This document shows positions 45,101-54,279 of a stretch of DNA of 64,000 nt, piece by piece. Position 1 is the stretch's first letter. Every line of letters starts with the position of its first letter. Made by a program: the position numbers and the translations under genes. The notes beneath the pieces were generated by a model that made no database searches, was not told the origin of the DNA, and saw nothing but the letters and a program-made list of their open reading frames with translations. Source of the DNA: Phycisphaerales bacterium (GTDB lineage: Bacteria > Planctomycetota > Phycisphaerae > UBA1845 > UTPLA1); the NCBI GenBank assembly GCA_022360095.1, contig JAKSDK010001377.1, positions 1 through 64,000 of the forward strand, in the 5' to 3' direction.

Positions 45101-46355
45101 CATCGTCCACGCAGCAGGCGCCGACAAATCCGCAAAATTCGGGATCGCAAACGGTTCCGGCACCGACGTAGAATCTGGACAGATTAAAAACGCAATCGTT
45201 GAAATCGGTAACCGTGCATTCCGACGTATCGAGATCGCAGCAGGCCCCGGTCGCGCACGGATCGCCGGAGCAATCCGTGCCGTCACCGAGGTAGAATCCG
45301 GCGCAGTTTTCCATCGGTCCAATGGTGCAATTCGTCTCGAAACAACAGGCGCCGACGGGTGGGCACGGATTCGGATCACAGGTCGTTCCGAACCCGACAA
45401 ACGTGAACCGACCCGTCGGCTGCAGGTTCTGGCATACGTCGGAATCGAGGACCTGACAGTTGTCCTGATCGAATGCATCACAGCAGGCGCCCATGAGACA
45501 GTTCGTTTCGGCGCATGTGCTGAAGTTGCCTTTGAATTCTCCTCCCGATGCAATACACGCACTCTCAAACGTGGATTCGCAGCCGCCGAACTCATCGCAA
45601 CAGGCACCGTCGGGGACGGACTCGACGGCCCTAAGGATCACCCAGAACCCATCGTAGAAATCGTTGAAGTTGATGACCTGGCAAAATCCTGATCCTGTCG
45701 GCAGGAAGAAAAGGTCATCCGTCCCTCCCGCATCGTGAAGATCTTCCGTGTCGTAAGCGACGACTGGGCCGGCAAGGTTCGTATCGAAACTCCAGTAAGC
45801 GCGCACGTCGCTGTCCGGCGGAATCAAGACAGGGGCACTCAGAACGAATTCGAAGATGTTGAGCCCGGCGGAGTCGACCTCTATGGATACGGCAATAAGA
45901 CGTGTGCGCGCTGGGGGAACCTGCGGGTCCTGAAAGCAACCGATCCAGATTTCCATCGTCATGGTGTAGGGAACAGCGACCGGAGACCCGAACACGGCCG
46001 TCTCGAAGCTGCAGAGGAATCGACTGGTCGTTGTAGGATCGAGCCTTATGTCGTCGCCGATCACGACACCCGGATTTCCCGTCACAAAATCAACGGTTGC
46101 AGGAATATCGGGCAGCGCGTTGCGGTAGATCACGTCACCACAAACGATGCCGCGCGGCGATCCGCCGACGTTCAGTTTCGTCGCGGGCACCGTTATGGAT
46201 GACACGTTCTCGACCACTGCCTTACGAATCGTGAATCCCTCAACTGCACCGTTTTCCACACCGGACGGTTGATCTGCGGCAGTCGCACGGCCTGGTTCAG
46301 AGAAAAAACAAAGGACCACGGCCAGCGTCGGGACAGACCCTCGAAAAAGATGCAT
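42150..46355 (-). CDS. giant secreted protein with Cys-rich modules, two P-domains and dockerin-like C-terminus
   Basis: This encodes a 1401-residue protein from ATG 46355, which has GAGAGGAG 8 nt upstream. A signal peptide covers about 1-27. A beta domain is followed by eight or more GACC-type Cys-rich modules. Two P-domain/proprotein-convertase-like domains occur (ITHAWLADLEVEITHDG, DDQC, FDGMNMSGMWTLSIRDD and their counterparts), each followed by DCNxNxxPDECE and by a domain with DVWFRF or DAWFRF. A block of roughly 480 residues thus occurs twice. The C-terminus has GDLNCDDAVNFQDVEPFIQAL and DLNGDSNRDGADIQSFIERL. No protease domain accompanies the P-domains. It is the last gene of the operon 49928-42150. 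Confidence 0.82.
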   Translation of the reverse strand: MHLFRGSVPTLAVVLCFFSEPGRATAADQPSGVENGAVEGFTIRKAVVENVSSITVPATKLNVGGSPRGIVCGDVIYRNALPDIPATVDFVTGNPGVVIGDDIRLDPTTTSRFLCSFETAVFGSPVAVPYTMTMEIWIGCFQDPQVPPARTRLIAVSIEVDSAGLNIFEFVLSAPVLIPPDSDVRAYWSFDTNLAGPVVAYDTEDLHDAGGTDDLFFLPTGSGFCQVINFNDFYDGFWVILRAVESVPDGACCDEFGGCESTFESACIASGGEFKGNFSTCAETNCLMGACCDAFDQDNCQVLDSDVCQNLQPTGRFTFVGFGTTCDPNPCPPVGACCFETNCTIGPMENCAGFYLGDGTDCSGDPCATGACCDLDTSECTVTDFNDCVFNLSRFYVGAGTVCDPEFCGFVGACCVDDGTQFSCSEVNEEHCVSTLGGHYLGDGFECVEETTGAERCDCNLNGDIDFFDVIGPVGAVDSVSLLENAAIPDPLGVPAPPVTVSWFNPEIGIVRDVNLGVEIAHTWVADLQIILSHNGVSVNVFDDQCRFRNDLNVVFDDEAGLIECGEPTVGTFAPLNPLSAFDGLEKHGLWELAISDDFTGDRGTLISWTLRMTSSEGPPTSTDCNDNFVPDECEDPNPTTGGACCMASTGVCMFVAPDQCAAVGGVYFDDCRACEEGLCAEAGEECWTAETIFSLPFSKSFDNSESAFSSGNPSICNSPNTFDAGEMRRDVWFRFVPMENCVISASIATSSYEGVFSVLEGGTCSTMNEIACTPSPGTVEVQVTTGNQYWFQLGVRADGPGGHTQFDLFCLPPTGACCTPALTCEVLNQEECDSVAGQYQGDDTPCDGDACDDLIGACCDPALGLCAVMLESECVAVQGVYQGPFTECEPSPCGTTIVGACCVNDAGEFVCSEVRRDYCESVLSGAYLDDDVPCIEADRNIERCDCNSNGVLDDVDILGTGGLLVDIPAGTSIPGDGSPLMLSFDVPTTGTITDLNVGLRITHAWLADLEVEITHDGVTVSLLDDQCGGPYTVLNVELDDEGSPIRCAEPTVGHAFPRQPLAAFDGMNMSGMWTLSIRDDSSGALGTIDSWFLRITSLSGSPTSSDCNHDRIPDECETPDPAIVGACCDPNTGLCELKPANECVGGARYLGDCRTCESDTCASAGDSCHDSVVVSSLPFTLQFDNSAMSNSRGPGGSCNTAGAQAIGMDNDAWFRFTNEIDGDLRAAFDADGYDGLMTVYHGAFCNDLTEIVCVDSPDNPGSFMYTATAGETYWFQIGDRGTVDGGGPTSLTLVRLEPTGVCCLPDNVSCSIQTPAMCIDAGGVYQGNGTACEPDSCFGGDLNCDDAVNFQDVEPFIQALVTPAAYIAAHPDCDIERADLNGDSNRDGADIQSFIERLNP

Positions 46356-46413
46356 CTTGGAAACTCCTCTCAATCGCAATCTCTCGAACGCCGGGCTCTC
46401 TTTACGCGGCCGA

Positions 46414-48951
46414 TCAGTCGATTAGGGCGGCAACAAAGAGCGAGACGTCTCCCTCCGTCGATCCACTGTCATAATTCGCACAGGCCGGGTTCTCGCCGGG
46501 TCCGGCAGGCTCTCCCAGTTTTGCTCGCACGAAGCCTGAAATGTCGTCTGCGGCGACGACACCGTCACCATTGATGTCACCCGGCAACAAACAGCAAACC
46601 GTCATCGCGCAACTCGTCCCCTTGCCCGCGTGGACACCGCCGACCGCGACGCAGTCGTCCCCCGACACATCCGAGCACATCGGCCCATCCGCCAAACAGC
46701 AGGCACCAATCATGGGTGCCGCGGCGATCGCAAGGTAGGAGAACTGGCCCGAACTGACGGCGACGTAATTGGTGCCGGCAGGCGGAGCAGCGGGATTATT
46801 CGGCGGACCCAATCCACCGAATGAGACAAGTGATCCATCAGCGGCAATCACGGTTCCATGCCCGAATCCGGCGGAGACGGCCTGATAACCGGTCCCGGGC
46901 GGAATCGTGCCGATGAAGTCGCCCCAGCCGACGATGGACCCATCGGTCTTGAGGCCCAGTCCGCCGGCTGCCCAGTCGGCGTCGGCAGCAACATACCCGT
47001 TGTCCGATGGCACCTTGTTCACCTCGGAACACGTACCCCAGCCGACAAGGCGCCCGTCGTCTGTCAACGCAACGTTGTAGTCATATCCGGCAGCGACTTG
47101 CCGGAAGTTTGATTCAGTCGGCAACGGACATTGCGGTGTGCCTTGTTCCTCGCCCCACTCGATCAGCGTTCCATTGGCGCGAATGGCAATACTGTGGTTT
47201 TCATTGGCGGCAATCGCGCGGAAGTCATTCCCTGTCGGCGTCTCGGAGACGACGCCCTCCTCGTCCTGTCCCCACGATACGAGCGAACCGTCTCGTCGCA
47301 GCGCCAGGCCGTGTCGCATGCCGGCTGCGATCGCCGCGAACACCGGTCCTTCGGCCGTCGGCGCTCCGACCGTGCCGGGGCCCGTCCCGAACACGACAAG
47401 CGAACCATCGGCTCGCAGAGCGACCCCGTGATTGAAGAAGCCTCGGGCGATCGCAACGAAGTCATCGCCTGAGGGCGGGACGATGTCAACGGCATTGTCA
47501 CCGACCCATGAGATAATCGAACCGGCCGGTCCCGAGGGACTCGTTGTCAAACGACACAGGCTCAATTCGCAGATCGTGAAATTGCCTTCGTAGACTCCGC
47601 TGATAGCGGAACAGTCGGATTGCGTTTCGACAGTGCATGTTAGGCCACCCACGCAACAGGCACCGGTCGGCTGCACGCAGGGGTTCGGTGTGCACGTGGT
47701 GTCGTCGCCCTGATATGTTCCCCCCGCATTCGTGCAATCGGACTCGGCCTGTTCGTCGAGGCAGGTGCCATCGATAAAGCAGCAGGCGCCTGCCGGCGCG
47801 ACGCAGCTACCCGACTCGCATACTGTGTCGTCCCCCTGATAGACACCGCCCATGTCGATGCAGTCCGCTTCGAGTTCCTCTGGAAGGCAAGTGCCGTCGG
47901 CCGTGCAACACGCGCCGAACTTGACCCCCGTCAATGCCAAGGCAAGCCCCCTTAGCTGACGATCATTGATCCCTTCGGGGCCGTCGGAGGACGAATAGAC
48001 ATTTTCAACATGGGTCCCATCCAGGTCGGCGCGCCGGATGGCGCCAGGACGGACGGCACTTCCGATGGAGGTCCAGTAGATTTTCCCTCCGTCGCCATCG
48101 ACCTTGATTTCGCGCGTAAACTGATCGGTCACTGCTAGGGTCTCGGGACTTGAACCATCGAGATTGGCCCGATGAAACGTCCCGTCGCCGGCGCTCTGAT
48201 ACCAGTAGATCTTTCCGGCGGTCAGATCCAGATCGAAATAGTCGGCCGTGACGCCTGTCAGGACGTTTTCGAAGTTGGCGCCGTCCTCGTCAGCTCGCTG
48301 TATGGCTGAAACCGTGGGGTTCAACCAATAGACCTTCGTCGGCGTCGCCGAGACGTCGATGGCGAGATCGACCGGCACGCCACCGCCAAGCGCGGCCAGC
48401 CCGGCCTCATCGACGATCGTGCTGATGCTGGCCACCACCGCTGCCGGCGTTCCTTGAGCATCGGCTTGATACACGGCAGGGCGCGAGCTGTCACTCTGTG
48501 CCCAATAGATCTTGCCAACGTCAACGTCCACCGCAATTCCCTGAGACGACGTCACCGTCAATGATCCTTCAGCGGTGATGGTGTTGTACGATACGATATC
48601 TTCTTTTCCCGTACCGTCGAGATTCCACCGCGAAATCGCGAGAACCGGGTTGTTGGTCGTCGTATTCGGATAGGTGGTGAACATCTTCTCGGCTTCCGTA
48701 TCGACGGCGATGCTCGACCAACCGAAAGAGAGAAATCCTCCCGGCTCGTCCGACACCAGCAATTCGATATCCGTGACGGCTCCCGAGCTGTTCAGTGTCG
48801 CCCGTATTAGTTGTTCGGGATGCGAAGGTCCACTATGCGGTCGTGATTCGGACCAATAGACCGTTCCGATCGGTGCGGCGACGGATGGCAGGGCACCGAA
48901 TCCGAAGAAGGTTACAGCGATCATTAATCTCGTTCGACTTAACAAGAACAT
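46414..48951 (-). CDS. secreted YWTD-propeller / Cys-rich / RCC1-repeat protein with dockerin-like C-terminus
   Basis: This encodes an 845-residue protein with AGAGGA 8 nt before the ATG. A signal peptide covers 1 to about 25. Residues 26-340 carry LRP-like YWTD propeller repeats (VYWSESRP, GKIYWAQSDS, KIYWYQSAGDGTF, KIYWTSIGS). Three GACC-type Cys-rich modules cover about 345-490. RCC1-like repeats (HGVALRADGSLVVFG, HGLALRRDGSLVSWG and others) cover about 510-750. The C-terminus has LPGDINGDGVVAADDISGFVRAKLG and ends FVAALID, like the metalloprotease at 28840. It starts 14 nt after the PEP-CTERM gene stop; the two share the YWTD domain and are probably paralogs with different C-termini. Confidence 0.85.
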   Translation of the reverse strand: MFLLSRTRLMIAVTFFGFGALPSVAAPIGTVYWSESRPHSGPSHPEQLIRATLNSSGAVTDIELLVSDEPGGFLSFGWSSIAVDTEAEKMFTTYPNTTTNNPVLAISRWNLDGTGKEDIVSYNTITAEGSLTVTSSQGIAVDVDVGKIYWAQSDSSRPAVYQADAQGTPAAVVASISTIVDEAGLAALGGGVPVDLAIDVSATPTKVYWLNPTVSAIQRADEDGANFENVLTGVTADYFDLDLTAGKIYWYQSAGDGTFHRANLDGSSPETLAVTDQFTREIKVDGDGGKIYWTSIGSAVRPGAIRRADLDGTHVENVYSSSDGPEGINDRQLRGLALALTGVKFGACCTADGTCLPEELEADCIDMGGVYQGDDTVCESGSCVAPAGACCFIDGTCLDEQAESDCTNAGGTYQGDDTTCTPNPCVQPTGACCVGGLTCTVETQSDCSAISGVYEGNFTICELSLCRLTTSPSGPAGSIISWVGDNAVDIVPPSGDDFVAIARGFFNHGVALRADGSLVVFGTGPGTVGAPTAEGPVFAAIAAGMRHGLALRRDGSLVSWGQDEEGVVSETPTGNDFRAIAANENHSIAIRANGTLIEWGEEQGTPQCPLPTESNFRQVAAGYDYNVALTDDGRLVGWGTCSEVNKVPSDNGYVAADADWAAGGLGLKTDGSIVGWGDFIGTIPPGTGYQAVSAGFGHGTVIAADGSLVSFGGLGPPNNPAAPPAGTNYVAVSSGQFSYLAIAAAPMIGACCLADGPMCSDVSGDDCVAVGGVHAGKGTSCAMTVCCLLPGDINGDGVVAADDISGFVRAKLGEPAGPGENPACANYDSGSTEGDVSLFVAALID

Positions 48952-48965
48952 GCGTGGGTCCTCTT

Positions 48966-49928
48966 TTAAGCTTCAAGTCGATCGTTCGCCTGCCGGTTCA
49001 CGGACCTTCGGCGGCGCCGCAGGCCGACGATCCCGAAGAGCAGCAGTGTCAATGTCGCCGGCTCGGGTATGACCGTCGCAACGCTTAAGCCGTATGGGAT
49101 AATTCCGACGTCCGCCGCCCCGGAATAGAGGACCGAATGGCCCGAGCCGTCCAGGTTCATTCGACCGACGCGGCCGGTGAAGTCACTTCCGGTGCCGCTG
49201 TAGTACAGATGGCCACCCACGGGGTCCACATCGATCGAAGGGATCCAGGTAAACCCGTCGGCGACGATGGTCGTACCACCGCTACCGTCGAGGTTTGTCA
49301 TACGAATGTCCAGAAAGTTGCTCCAGTAGATCTTTCCGTTGACCAGATCGAGAGCGATGTCATCGATTGAGGACGTCGCATCGGTCGTGATGACCGTGGG
49401 ATCCGAACCATCCAGGTTTGCTGACCAAACCCCGTCGTTCCCTGAGAAGATCGTGCTCCAGTATACTTTGCCACCGGCCGGGTCGAGTTCGATCCCGAGA
49501 CCTTGAGTGTTTCCAGTGAATTCCGCGAGCTTCACGAAGTCCGTACCGTCGAGGTTGGCAGAAGCGACGTAGCCCGGAACGGACGTATTGGTCCAGTAGA
49601 CCTTTCCGCCATCCACGTCCACGGCAACACCATGCGCGGAGATGCCGGGCACTGTGACGATTTGCATCGCGTTGGACCCGTCCAGGTCAGCCTGCCAGAT
49701 GCCATCGGTGCCGTTGCCGTAATAGATCTTTCCGTTGACCAGGTCTACGTCAATTCCATTGGGATCATGGCTGGTCGGGATGATGATCTCGACCGGGCCT
49801 GAGCCGTCCAGCGGAGCGACTCTTGTCTCTCTTCCGACGTTTAGATAAATGCTTGCTTTCGTTCGAGCAGCATCCACACAAAACACCGTCGCCAGAACAG
49901 CGACCGCCAATTTGATGTTCTTTTTCAT
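48966..49928 (-). CDS. secreted YWTD-repeat protein with PEP-CTERM sorting signal
   Basis: This encodes a 320-residue protein. A strong AGGAGGTGA site precedes the ATG. A signal peptide covers about 1-26. Repeats of the form DLVNGKIYYGN, DGGKVYWTN, PAGGKVYWST and LVNGKIYWSN build a beta-propeller of the LRP/YWTD kind. The C-terminus has the PEP-CTERM layout: VIPEPATL, a hydrophobic helix LTLLLFGIVGL and RRRRR. Such tails are cleaved by exosortase; no exosortase is in the window. It is the first gene of a three-gene surface-protein operon divergent from ECF/kinase module e. Confidence 0.9.
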   Translation of the reverse strand: MKKNIKLAVAVLATVFCVDAARTKASIYLNVGRETRVAPLDGSGPVEIIIPTSHDPNGIDVDLVNGKIYYGNGTDGIWQADLDGSNAMQIVTVPGISAHGVAVDVDGGKVYWTNTSVPGYVASANLDGTDFVKLAEFTGNTQGLGIELDPAGGKVYWSTIFSGNDGVWSANLDGSDPTVITTDATSSIDDIALDLVNGKIYWSNFLDIRMTNLDGSGGTTIVADGFTWIPSIDVDPVGGHLYYSGTGSDFTGRVGRMNLDGSGHSVLYSGAADVGIIPYGLSVATVIPEPATLTLLLFGIVGLRRRRRSVNRQANDRLEA

Positions 49929-50483
49929 GATTTCACCTCCTATTTACGCGTTCACCCGAATGAGAATCCAACGGCATAAAGGCAATAAGAATCTCGCCTT
50001 ACGCCTCGCCCAGAATAGCGACGGAACGATGAGCGCAGCCCCCCCGCCCAACGAAGCTGATCCTTGATCCACCGACTCGTGTGATGGCCCCTCGACAAGA
50101 TCCGGTGTCGGAACACGATGCTACGCCGCCAACCTTAGGATACACAGCGTCCCGACGATTCTTAGCAAATTAAACTTGCGACAGCTGTGGTCGAGGGCAT
50201 CGCTTCCAGGTTGCCAGTCCGTGATGTCATGCGTCTCGCTTATTACCGGACGGATCATTGCGATTACTCCTTAAGAATCGCTTGCGCATACGCGTAGCTA
50301 ATTGGGAAGGCGCGGAGAATCGGTCGGCGTTTAATCGAGATCGCAGCGAGAATCGCCATGGACGACAAGAATCCCATTTGCAGGCGAAGCGCCGGAAATA
50401 CTCCGGAAAAACGCGATGAGTCGCTACAATGGTTTGAAGACGAACCAATCCGATTCGAACGTCTTCACTGGAGGCGACGTGCG
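49929..50483. promoter_or_regulatory. divergent intergenic region, module e / PEP-CTERM operon
   Basis: This 555-base stretch has no credible gene; the sigma-factor frame is open back to 50358 but the ATG at 50484 with GGAGG (50470-50474) is the better start. The leftward leader holds the perfect ribosome-binding site of the PEP-CTERM gene. Promoters for both directions are expected. No strong hairpins or boxes were recognised. Confidence 0.45.
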
Positions 50484-51083
50484 ATGCATTCGTCCCGTTC
50501 TTTTCCACCGACAAGTGATTCGCTATTGGCACGCTTGCGCAACGGCGCACCTCAGGACAACTGGCGCGAATTTTTCAAGTGTTACGCTCCTCCCATCTTT
50601 CGCGCCGCTCGTCAACACGGCCTGAGCGCCGATGATGCGGACGACATCGTTCAACAGGTGATGACGGCAATATGCTCACATATCTCCGATTTTCGCTACG
50701 ACCGCGACCGGGGACGATTCAGGAACTGGGTCCGCCGAATCGCCGACCGCCAGATCGCGAACCTTTATCGTCGACGTCGGCCGAATGCATGTGACCCAAG
50801 TCTGCTCGACGCCCGCGAATGCGACGTTCCGACGGCCGACGAACTCTGGGATCAGCAGTGGGAGTTGCAGGATCTGCACTACTGTCTCGAGCAGATTGAA
50901 AACGACGTCTCACCGCGACAGATGGAGGCGTTTCGCCTATACGCGTTAGAAGGACGATCGGCCAAGGAGACCGCTGAGGCCGTGGGCATGACCGTGGGGT
51001 CTATCTATGTCACGCGCAACTTCGTCCTGAACCTGTTGCGGTGCCGCATCGATGCATTAAAGCGTCAGGAAGAAGACCGATGA
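50484..51083 (+). CDS. ECF sigma factor (module e, type II)
   Basis: This encodes a 199-residue sigma factor. Region 2 contains SADDADDIVQQVMTAI and the signature YDRDRGRFRNWVRRIADRQIANLYRRRR. Region 4 has SPRQMEAFRLYALEGRSAKETAEAVGMTVGSIYVTRNFVL. The stop overlaps the kinase ATG by 4 nt (ATGA). It is divergent from the PEP-CTERM surface operon 49928-42150. Confidence 0.91.
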   Translation: MHSSRSFPPTSDSLLARLRNGAPQDNWREFFKCYAPPIFRAARQHGLSADDADDIVQQVMTAICSHISDFRYDRDRGRFRNWVRRIADRQIANLYRRRRPNACDPSLLDARECDVPTADELWDQQWELQDLHYCLEQIENDVSPRQMEAFRLYALEGRSAKETAEAVGMTVGSIYVTRNFVLNLLRCRIDALKRQEEDR

Positions 51084-54000
51084 AACCCGGTACGACACAT
51101 TGTTCCTACGCCGCGGAGGCGCGTCGTTCACTCACCGATGTGCTTACTGACGAAGAACGCACGCGGCTTGGCGAGCACATCGAACAATGCGAGCACTGCC
51201 GACGCATCGCACTCTCCAGCCTGGAGCACGCCGCATTGCAGGACGACGTGCGATGGGCCGATCGCACGTGGCATCAGACAAAGGTCGATGCCAATGTTCC
51301 TTTAGCGCGACTTAACGAACTGCTCGACGACTATGAGGTCATGCAGGAAATCGGCCGCGGCGGTATGGGCATCGTCTATCGCGCTCGGCAAAAGCAGCTT
51401 GACCGTATCGTGGCGTTGAAGATACTGCCCGCCTTGCTTGGAGCAGTCAGACCTGACGCGATGGCGAGGTTTCGCCGAGAAGCCACGCTAGCGGCGTCGC
51501 TCGAACACACGAACATCATCGGGGTCCACGATTTTGGCGAAATCGATGGAACGCTTTATTACGCCATGCAGCTGGTGGACGGACGCTCGTTAGGCGAAAT
51601 CGTGCGCGAGATTGTGGAGACCGGCTTCGTTGACGCGATCATCGGGATGCCACAGAGCGACTCGAAGTCGATGGCAGAAACGCGTAAAGCTTCTGCGTCG
51701 AACAGCCACAGTCGCGTGAGCACCCGGATCGGATCGTCCGCGCAGAGCGACAAGATGTTTTATCGACGAATCGCGCGTTGGATTTCAGATGTGGCCGAAG
51801 CGCTCCAATACGCGCACGACCATCGTGTCGTTCACCGAGACATCAAGCCGTCAAACCTGATCCTCGCATCCGACGGGCGTCTGATGATTGCCGATTTCGG
51901 CCTTGCTCGGCACGAACACGCGCCGAGCTTGACGGGGAGCCAATCGTTGTTGGGGACAGCTCGCTATATGAGTCCGGAACAACTCGACCCGAACGCGAAA
52001 CAAGTGGACGCCCGAACCGATGTCTATTCATTAGGCGCCACGCTTTACGAATTGCTCGCATTTCGGCCCATGTTCGCCAGCGTCGACGATCGCGAAGTGC
52101 TCCAATGCGTGATCCATGAGGAACCCGCACCACCCCATCGTTTCGTCAAGAATACACCGCGTGAATTAGAAACCATTTGCCTGAACTGCGTTCAGAAGGA
52201 TCCCGACAAACGTTATGCGACGGTCCAAGATGTCGCGGACGACCTGCGCCGCTGGCTGCTCGGCGTGCCGATTCACGCGCGGCGTCCATCTGCGGTAACG
52301 CGAGCCGTAAAGTTCGTTCAGCGGCGTCCTGCTGCGACGATGGCGATCTTGCTGGCGACCTTGTTCGCGGTGACGGCTTCGATCCTGATTTCAGTGCGTG
52401 AATCGTCGTTTGAAAACGCACTGGCGGCAAGCCGTCACCGACACCTCGCTGAACTGGCTGCTGCGGAATCCGATCTAAGTTGGGGGCGTTATGAGGACGG
52501 GTTGAATCGGATGGAAGCAGCTTTGTGCGACCGCCCCGGCGATCCCGATCTTATTGAATTACACTCGCTGTTCATGTTGAGAATGGGCCGCGCTGCGGAA
52601 GCGCTCGACGCGCTTGATGCACTGGCGAAGAAGCATCCCGACCGTTGGCGCGTCCACTTTATTCTCGCCGGGCAATATTATGACCGGCCCTATGTGAAAA
52701 ACGGCGAAGGCCGCCATCGATACGCTGATGCGAAGAAGGCCGCTTTTCATCGAAGGGAGTTGGAGCGCCTGCTGCCGGAGTCGATCGCAACCCATGTCAT
52801 CAGTTCGTTGTTCGAGCCCGATCATCAAACGGCGATCGAGATGTTGAGCGAAATCATCGACGAATCCACGTTTGGTGGCGCGATGAGCGACGCCCTTCGG
52901 GAGCGGTGCTTTCGGTACCAAACGATCAACGACTACGAATCAATGCTGATGGACGCCGAGCGTCTGATCGCCCGAAGTCCCATGGGCGCCGACGGATACA
53001 TCGAAAAGGGTTCAGCCTTGTTTCACCTGAAACAACAGCTGCCGAAAGCTCTGCGCTGTCTGAATCAGGCGATCAGGATAAACCCGCACAGTCCGCGAGC
53101 ATTTTTAATGCGAGCGCAGGTCCACGAAGAAGAAGGTCGTCTGAATGCGGCATTTGCAGACGCCGTCGAGGTGCTTCGACTCTACGACACGTGTGCGTCT
53201 GCGTTCCTTGCGCGAGGTCGCATTCACGCGAGGTTGGGCCGCATGGACGCGGCCTTCACGGATTTCGGGCGAGCATTGGAGTTGAGTCCCGATTATGTCG
53301 GTGTTTACGTCGAGCGATCGAAATGGCGCGGGCACCTCGGTCGCAACGAGGAAGCCATTGCGGACTGCACACGAGCGCTCCAGTTGCACGCCGATCATCA
53401 AACGGCAACGAAGAACCGTGCGATCCTTTATGTGAGAATCGGCGCATACGAACGGGCCGTCACAGATTTGACTTCATTAACTCGAATGCTCCCCAATGAC
53501 GACGAGAATTGGCGTTTGCGAGGCTACGCGCTCTTTGCGATGGGCGAAACAGAGAAGGCGGTTGACGATTTTTCGCGCGCGATCGAATTGGCGCCTCACA
53601 ACGCGCTACATCGTCGGACGCGAGCCCGTGCTTACATGCGGCTCCACCGCTACAGAGAGGTCATCCCCGACTACAGCGTTGTCTTGGAGTCGTCGCCCCA
53701 CGACCCGACCAATCTGCTCAGGCGTGGTATGGCGTACGAGCTTATTGGGGACATCGATGCTGCACGGCGCGATTACACAAAGGTGGCAAAAGGTCAACAG
53801 CCCGCTGCAGACTATGGCCGATTCTGGGCCATGCTGTTGCCCGGTACTTCAGAGAACGCGTCCTCGGACAACGTTCCAGCGACCTTCGAACAGAAACACA
53901 CCGAACCGAAGCGGTGGACCGATCACATTGCAAGGCATCTTCGTGGCGAATCGTCTTCTGATGTACTCCTCTCCGCCGCGACGATCCCCGACGAAGAAGC

Positions 54001-54187
54001 AGAGGCCTGGTATTACCTCGGTCGTACTGCGCTCCGCGACGGCCGGCGGGCTGAAGCACTCCGGGCGTTCGAACAATGTGTCGCGCTGGATCGCAGATCC
54101 CTCCTTGAATCGGAGTTTGCCCGAGCGCTAATGAGGACGTTGTCGAACAACACGAACACGCCGCCGCTGCAAACCTCAGATGAATGA
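51080..54187 (+). CDS. Ser/Thr protein kinase with HxxxCxxC N-terminus, transmembrane segment and TPR tail (module e, type II)
   Basis: This encodes a 1035-residue protein. The ATG at 51080 overlaps the sigma stop. H33-x3-C37-x2-C40 gives a ZAS-like zinc site. The kinase domain has GRGGMGIVYRA near 92-102, Lys114, HRD at 252-254 and DFG at 272-274. A low-complexity Ser-rich insertion of about 45 residues (about 180-228) sits between the hinge region and the catalytic loop. A membrane helix (TMAILLATLFAVTASILIS) lies near 425-445. The remaining 550 residues are TPR repeats, roughly a dozen. It is probably a membrane sensor kinase whose N-terminus contacts the partner sigma factor. Confidence 0.91.
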   Translation: MKPGTTHCSYAAEARRSLTDVLTDEERTRLGEHIEQCEHCRRIALSSLEHAALQDDVRWADRTWHQTKVDANVPLARLNELLDDYEVMQEIGRGGMGIVYRARQKQLDRIVALKILPALLGAVRPDAMARFRREATLAASLEHTNIIGVHDFGEIDGTLYYAMQLVDGRSLGEIVREIVETGFVDAIIGMPQSDSKSMAETRKASASNSHSRVSTRIGSSAQSDKMFYRRIARWISDVAEALQYAHDHRVVHRDIKPSNLILASDGRLMIADFGLARHEHAPSLTGSQSLLGTARYMSPEQLDPNAKQVDARTDVYSLGATLYELLAFRPMFASVDDREVLQCVIHEEPAPPHRFVKNTPRELETICLNCVQKDPDKRYATVQDVADDLRRWLLGVPIHARRPSAVTRAVKFVQRRPAATMAILLATLFAVTASILISVRESSFENALAASRHRHLAELAAAESDLSWGRYEDGLNRMEAALCDRPGDPDLIELHSLFMLRMGRAAEALDALDALAKKHPDRWRVHFILAGQYYDRPYVKNGEGRHRYADAKKAAFHRRELERLLPESIATHVISSLFEPDHQTAIEMLSEIIDESTFGGAMSDALRERCFRYQTINDYESMLMDAERLIARSPMGADGYIEKGSALFHLKQQLPKALRCLNQAIRINPHSPRAFLMRAQVHEEEGRLNAAFADAVEVLRLYDTCASAFLARGRIHARLGRMDAAFTDFGRALELSPDYVGVYVERSKWRGHLGRNEEAIADCTRALQLHADHQTATKNRAILYVRIGAYERAVTDLTSLTRMLPNDDENWRLRGYALFAMGETEKAVDDFSRAIELAPHNALHRRTRARAYMRLHRYREVIPDYSVVLESSPHDPTNLLRRGMAYELIGDIDAARRDYTKVAKGQQPAADYGRFWAMLLPGTSENASSDNVPATFEQKHTEPKRWTDHIARHLRGESSSDVLLSAATIPDEEAEAWYYLGRTALRDGRRAEALRAFEQCVALDRRSLLESEFARALMRTLSNNTNTPPLQTSDE

Positions 54188-54215
54188 AGGACCTCCCGCC
54201 CATGTCAAACCCCTG

Positions 54216-54238
54216 TAGGGTCCACACCGCGGACCCTA
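54216..54238. terminator. hairpin between convergent kinase and VOC genes
   Basis: TAGGGTCC (54216-54223) and GGACCCTA (54231-54238) form a perfect 8-bp stem with a 7-nt loop, 28 nt after the kinase stop. No T-tract follows, so termination is only probable. Confidence 0.45.
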
Positions 54239-54279
54239 TCAGGCTCATTGGAGCCGGGCAGATGTTTCAACGCGCAACC

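Noticed and set aside
44592..45692. 366-codon plus-strand frame opposite the P-domain gene
   Set aside because: It is antisense to a gene with clear signal peptide, domains and ribosome-binding site; its protein is low-quality and without a recognisable domain.
25087..50184. TTAAACTT[CG]CGA[AC]AG upstream of ECF genes c and e as a shared sigma promoter
   Set aside because: Distances to the starts differ widely (about 80 and 300 bases) and the motif is missing at module f and the type I modules, so chance is likely.
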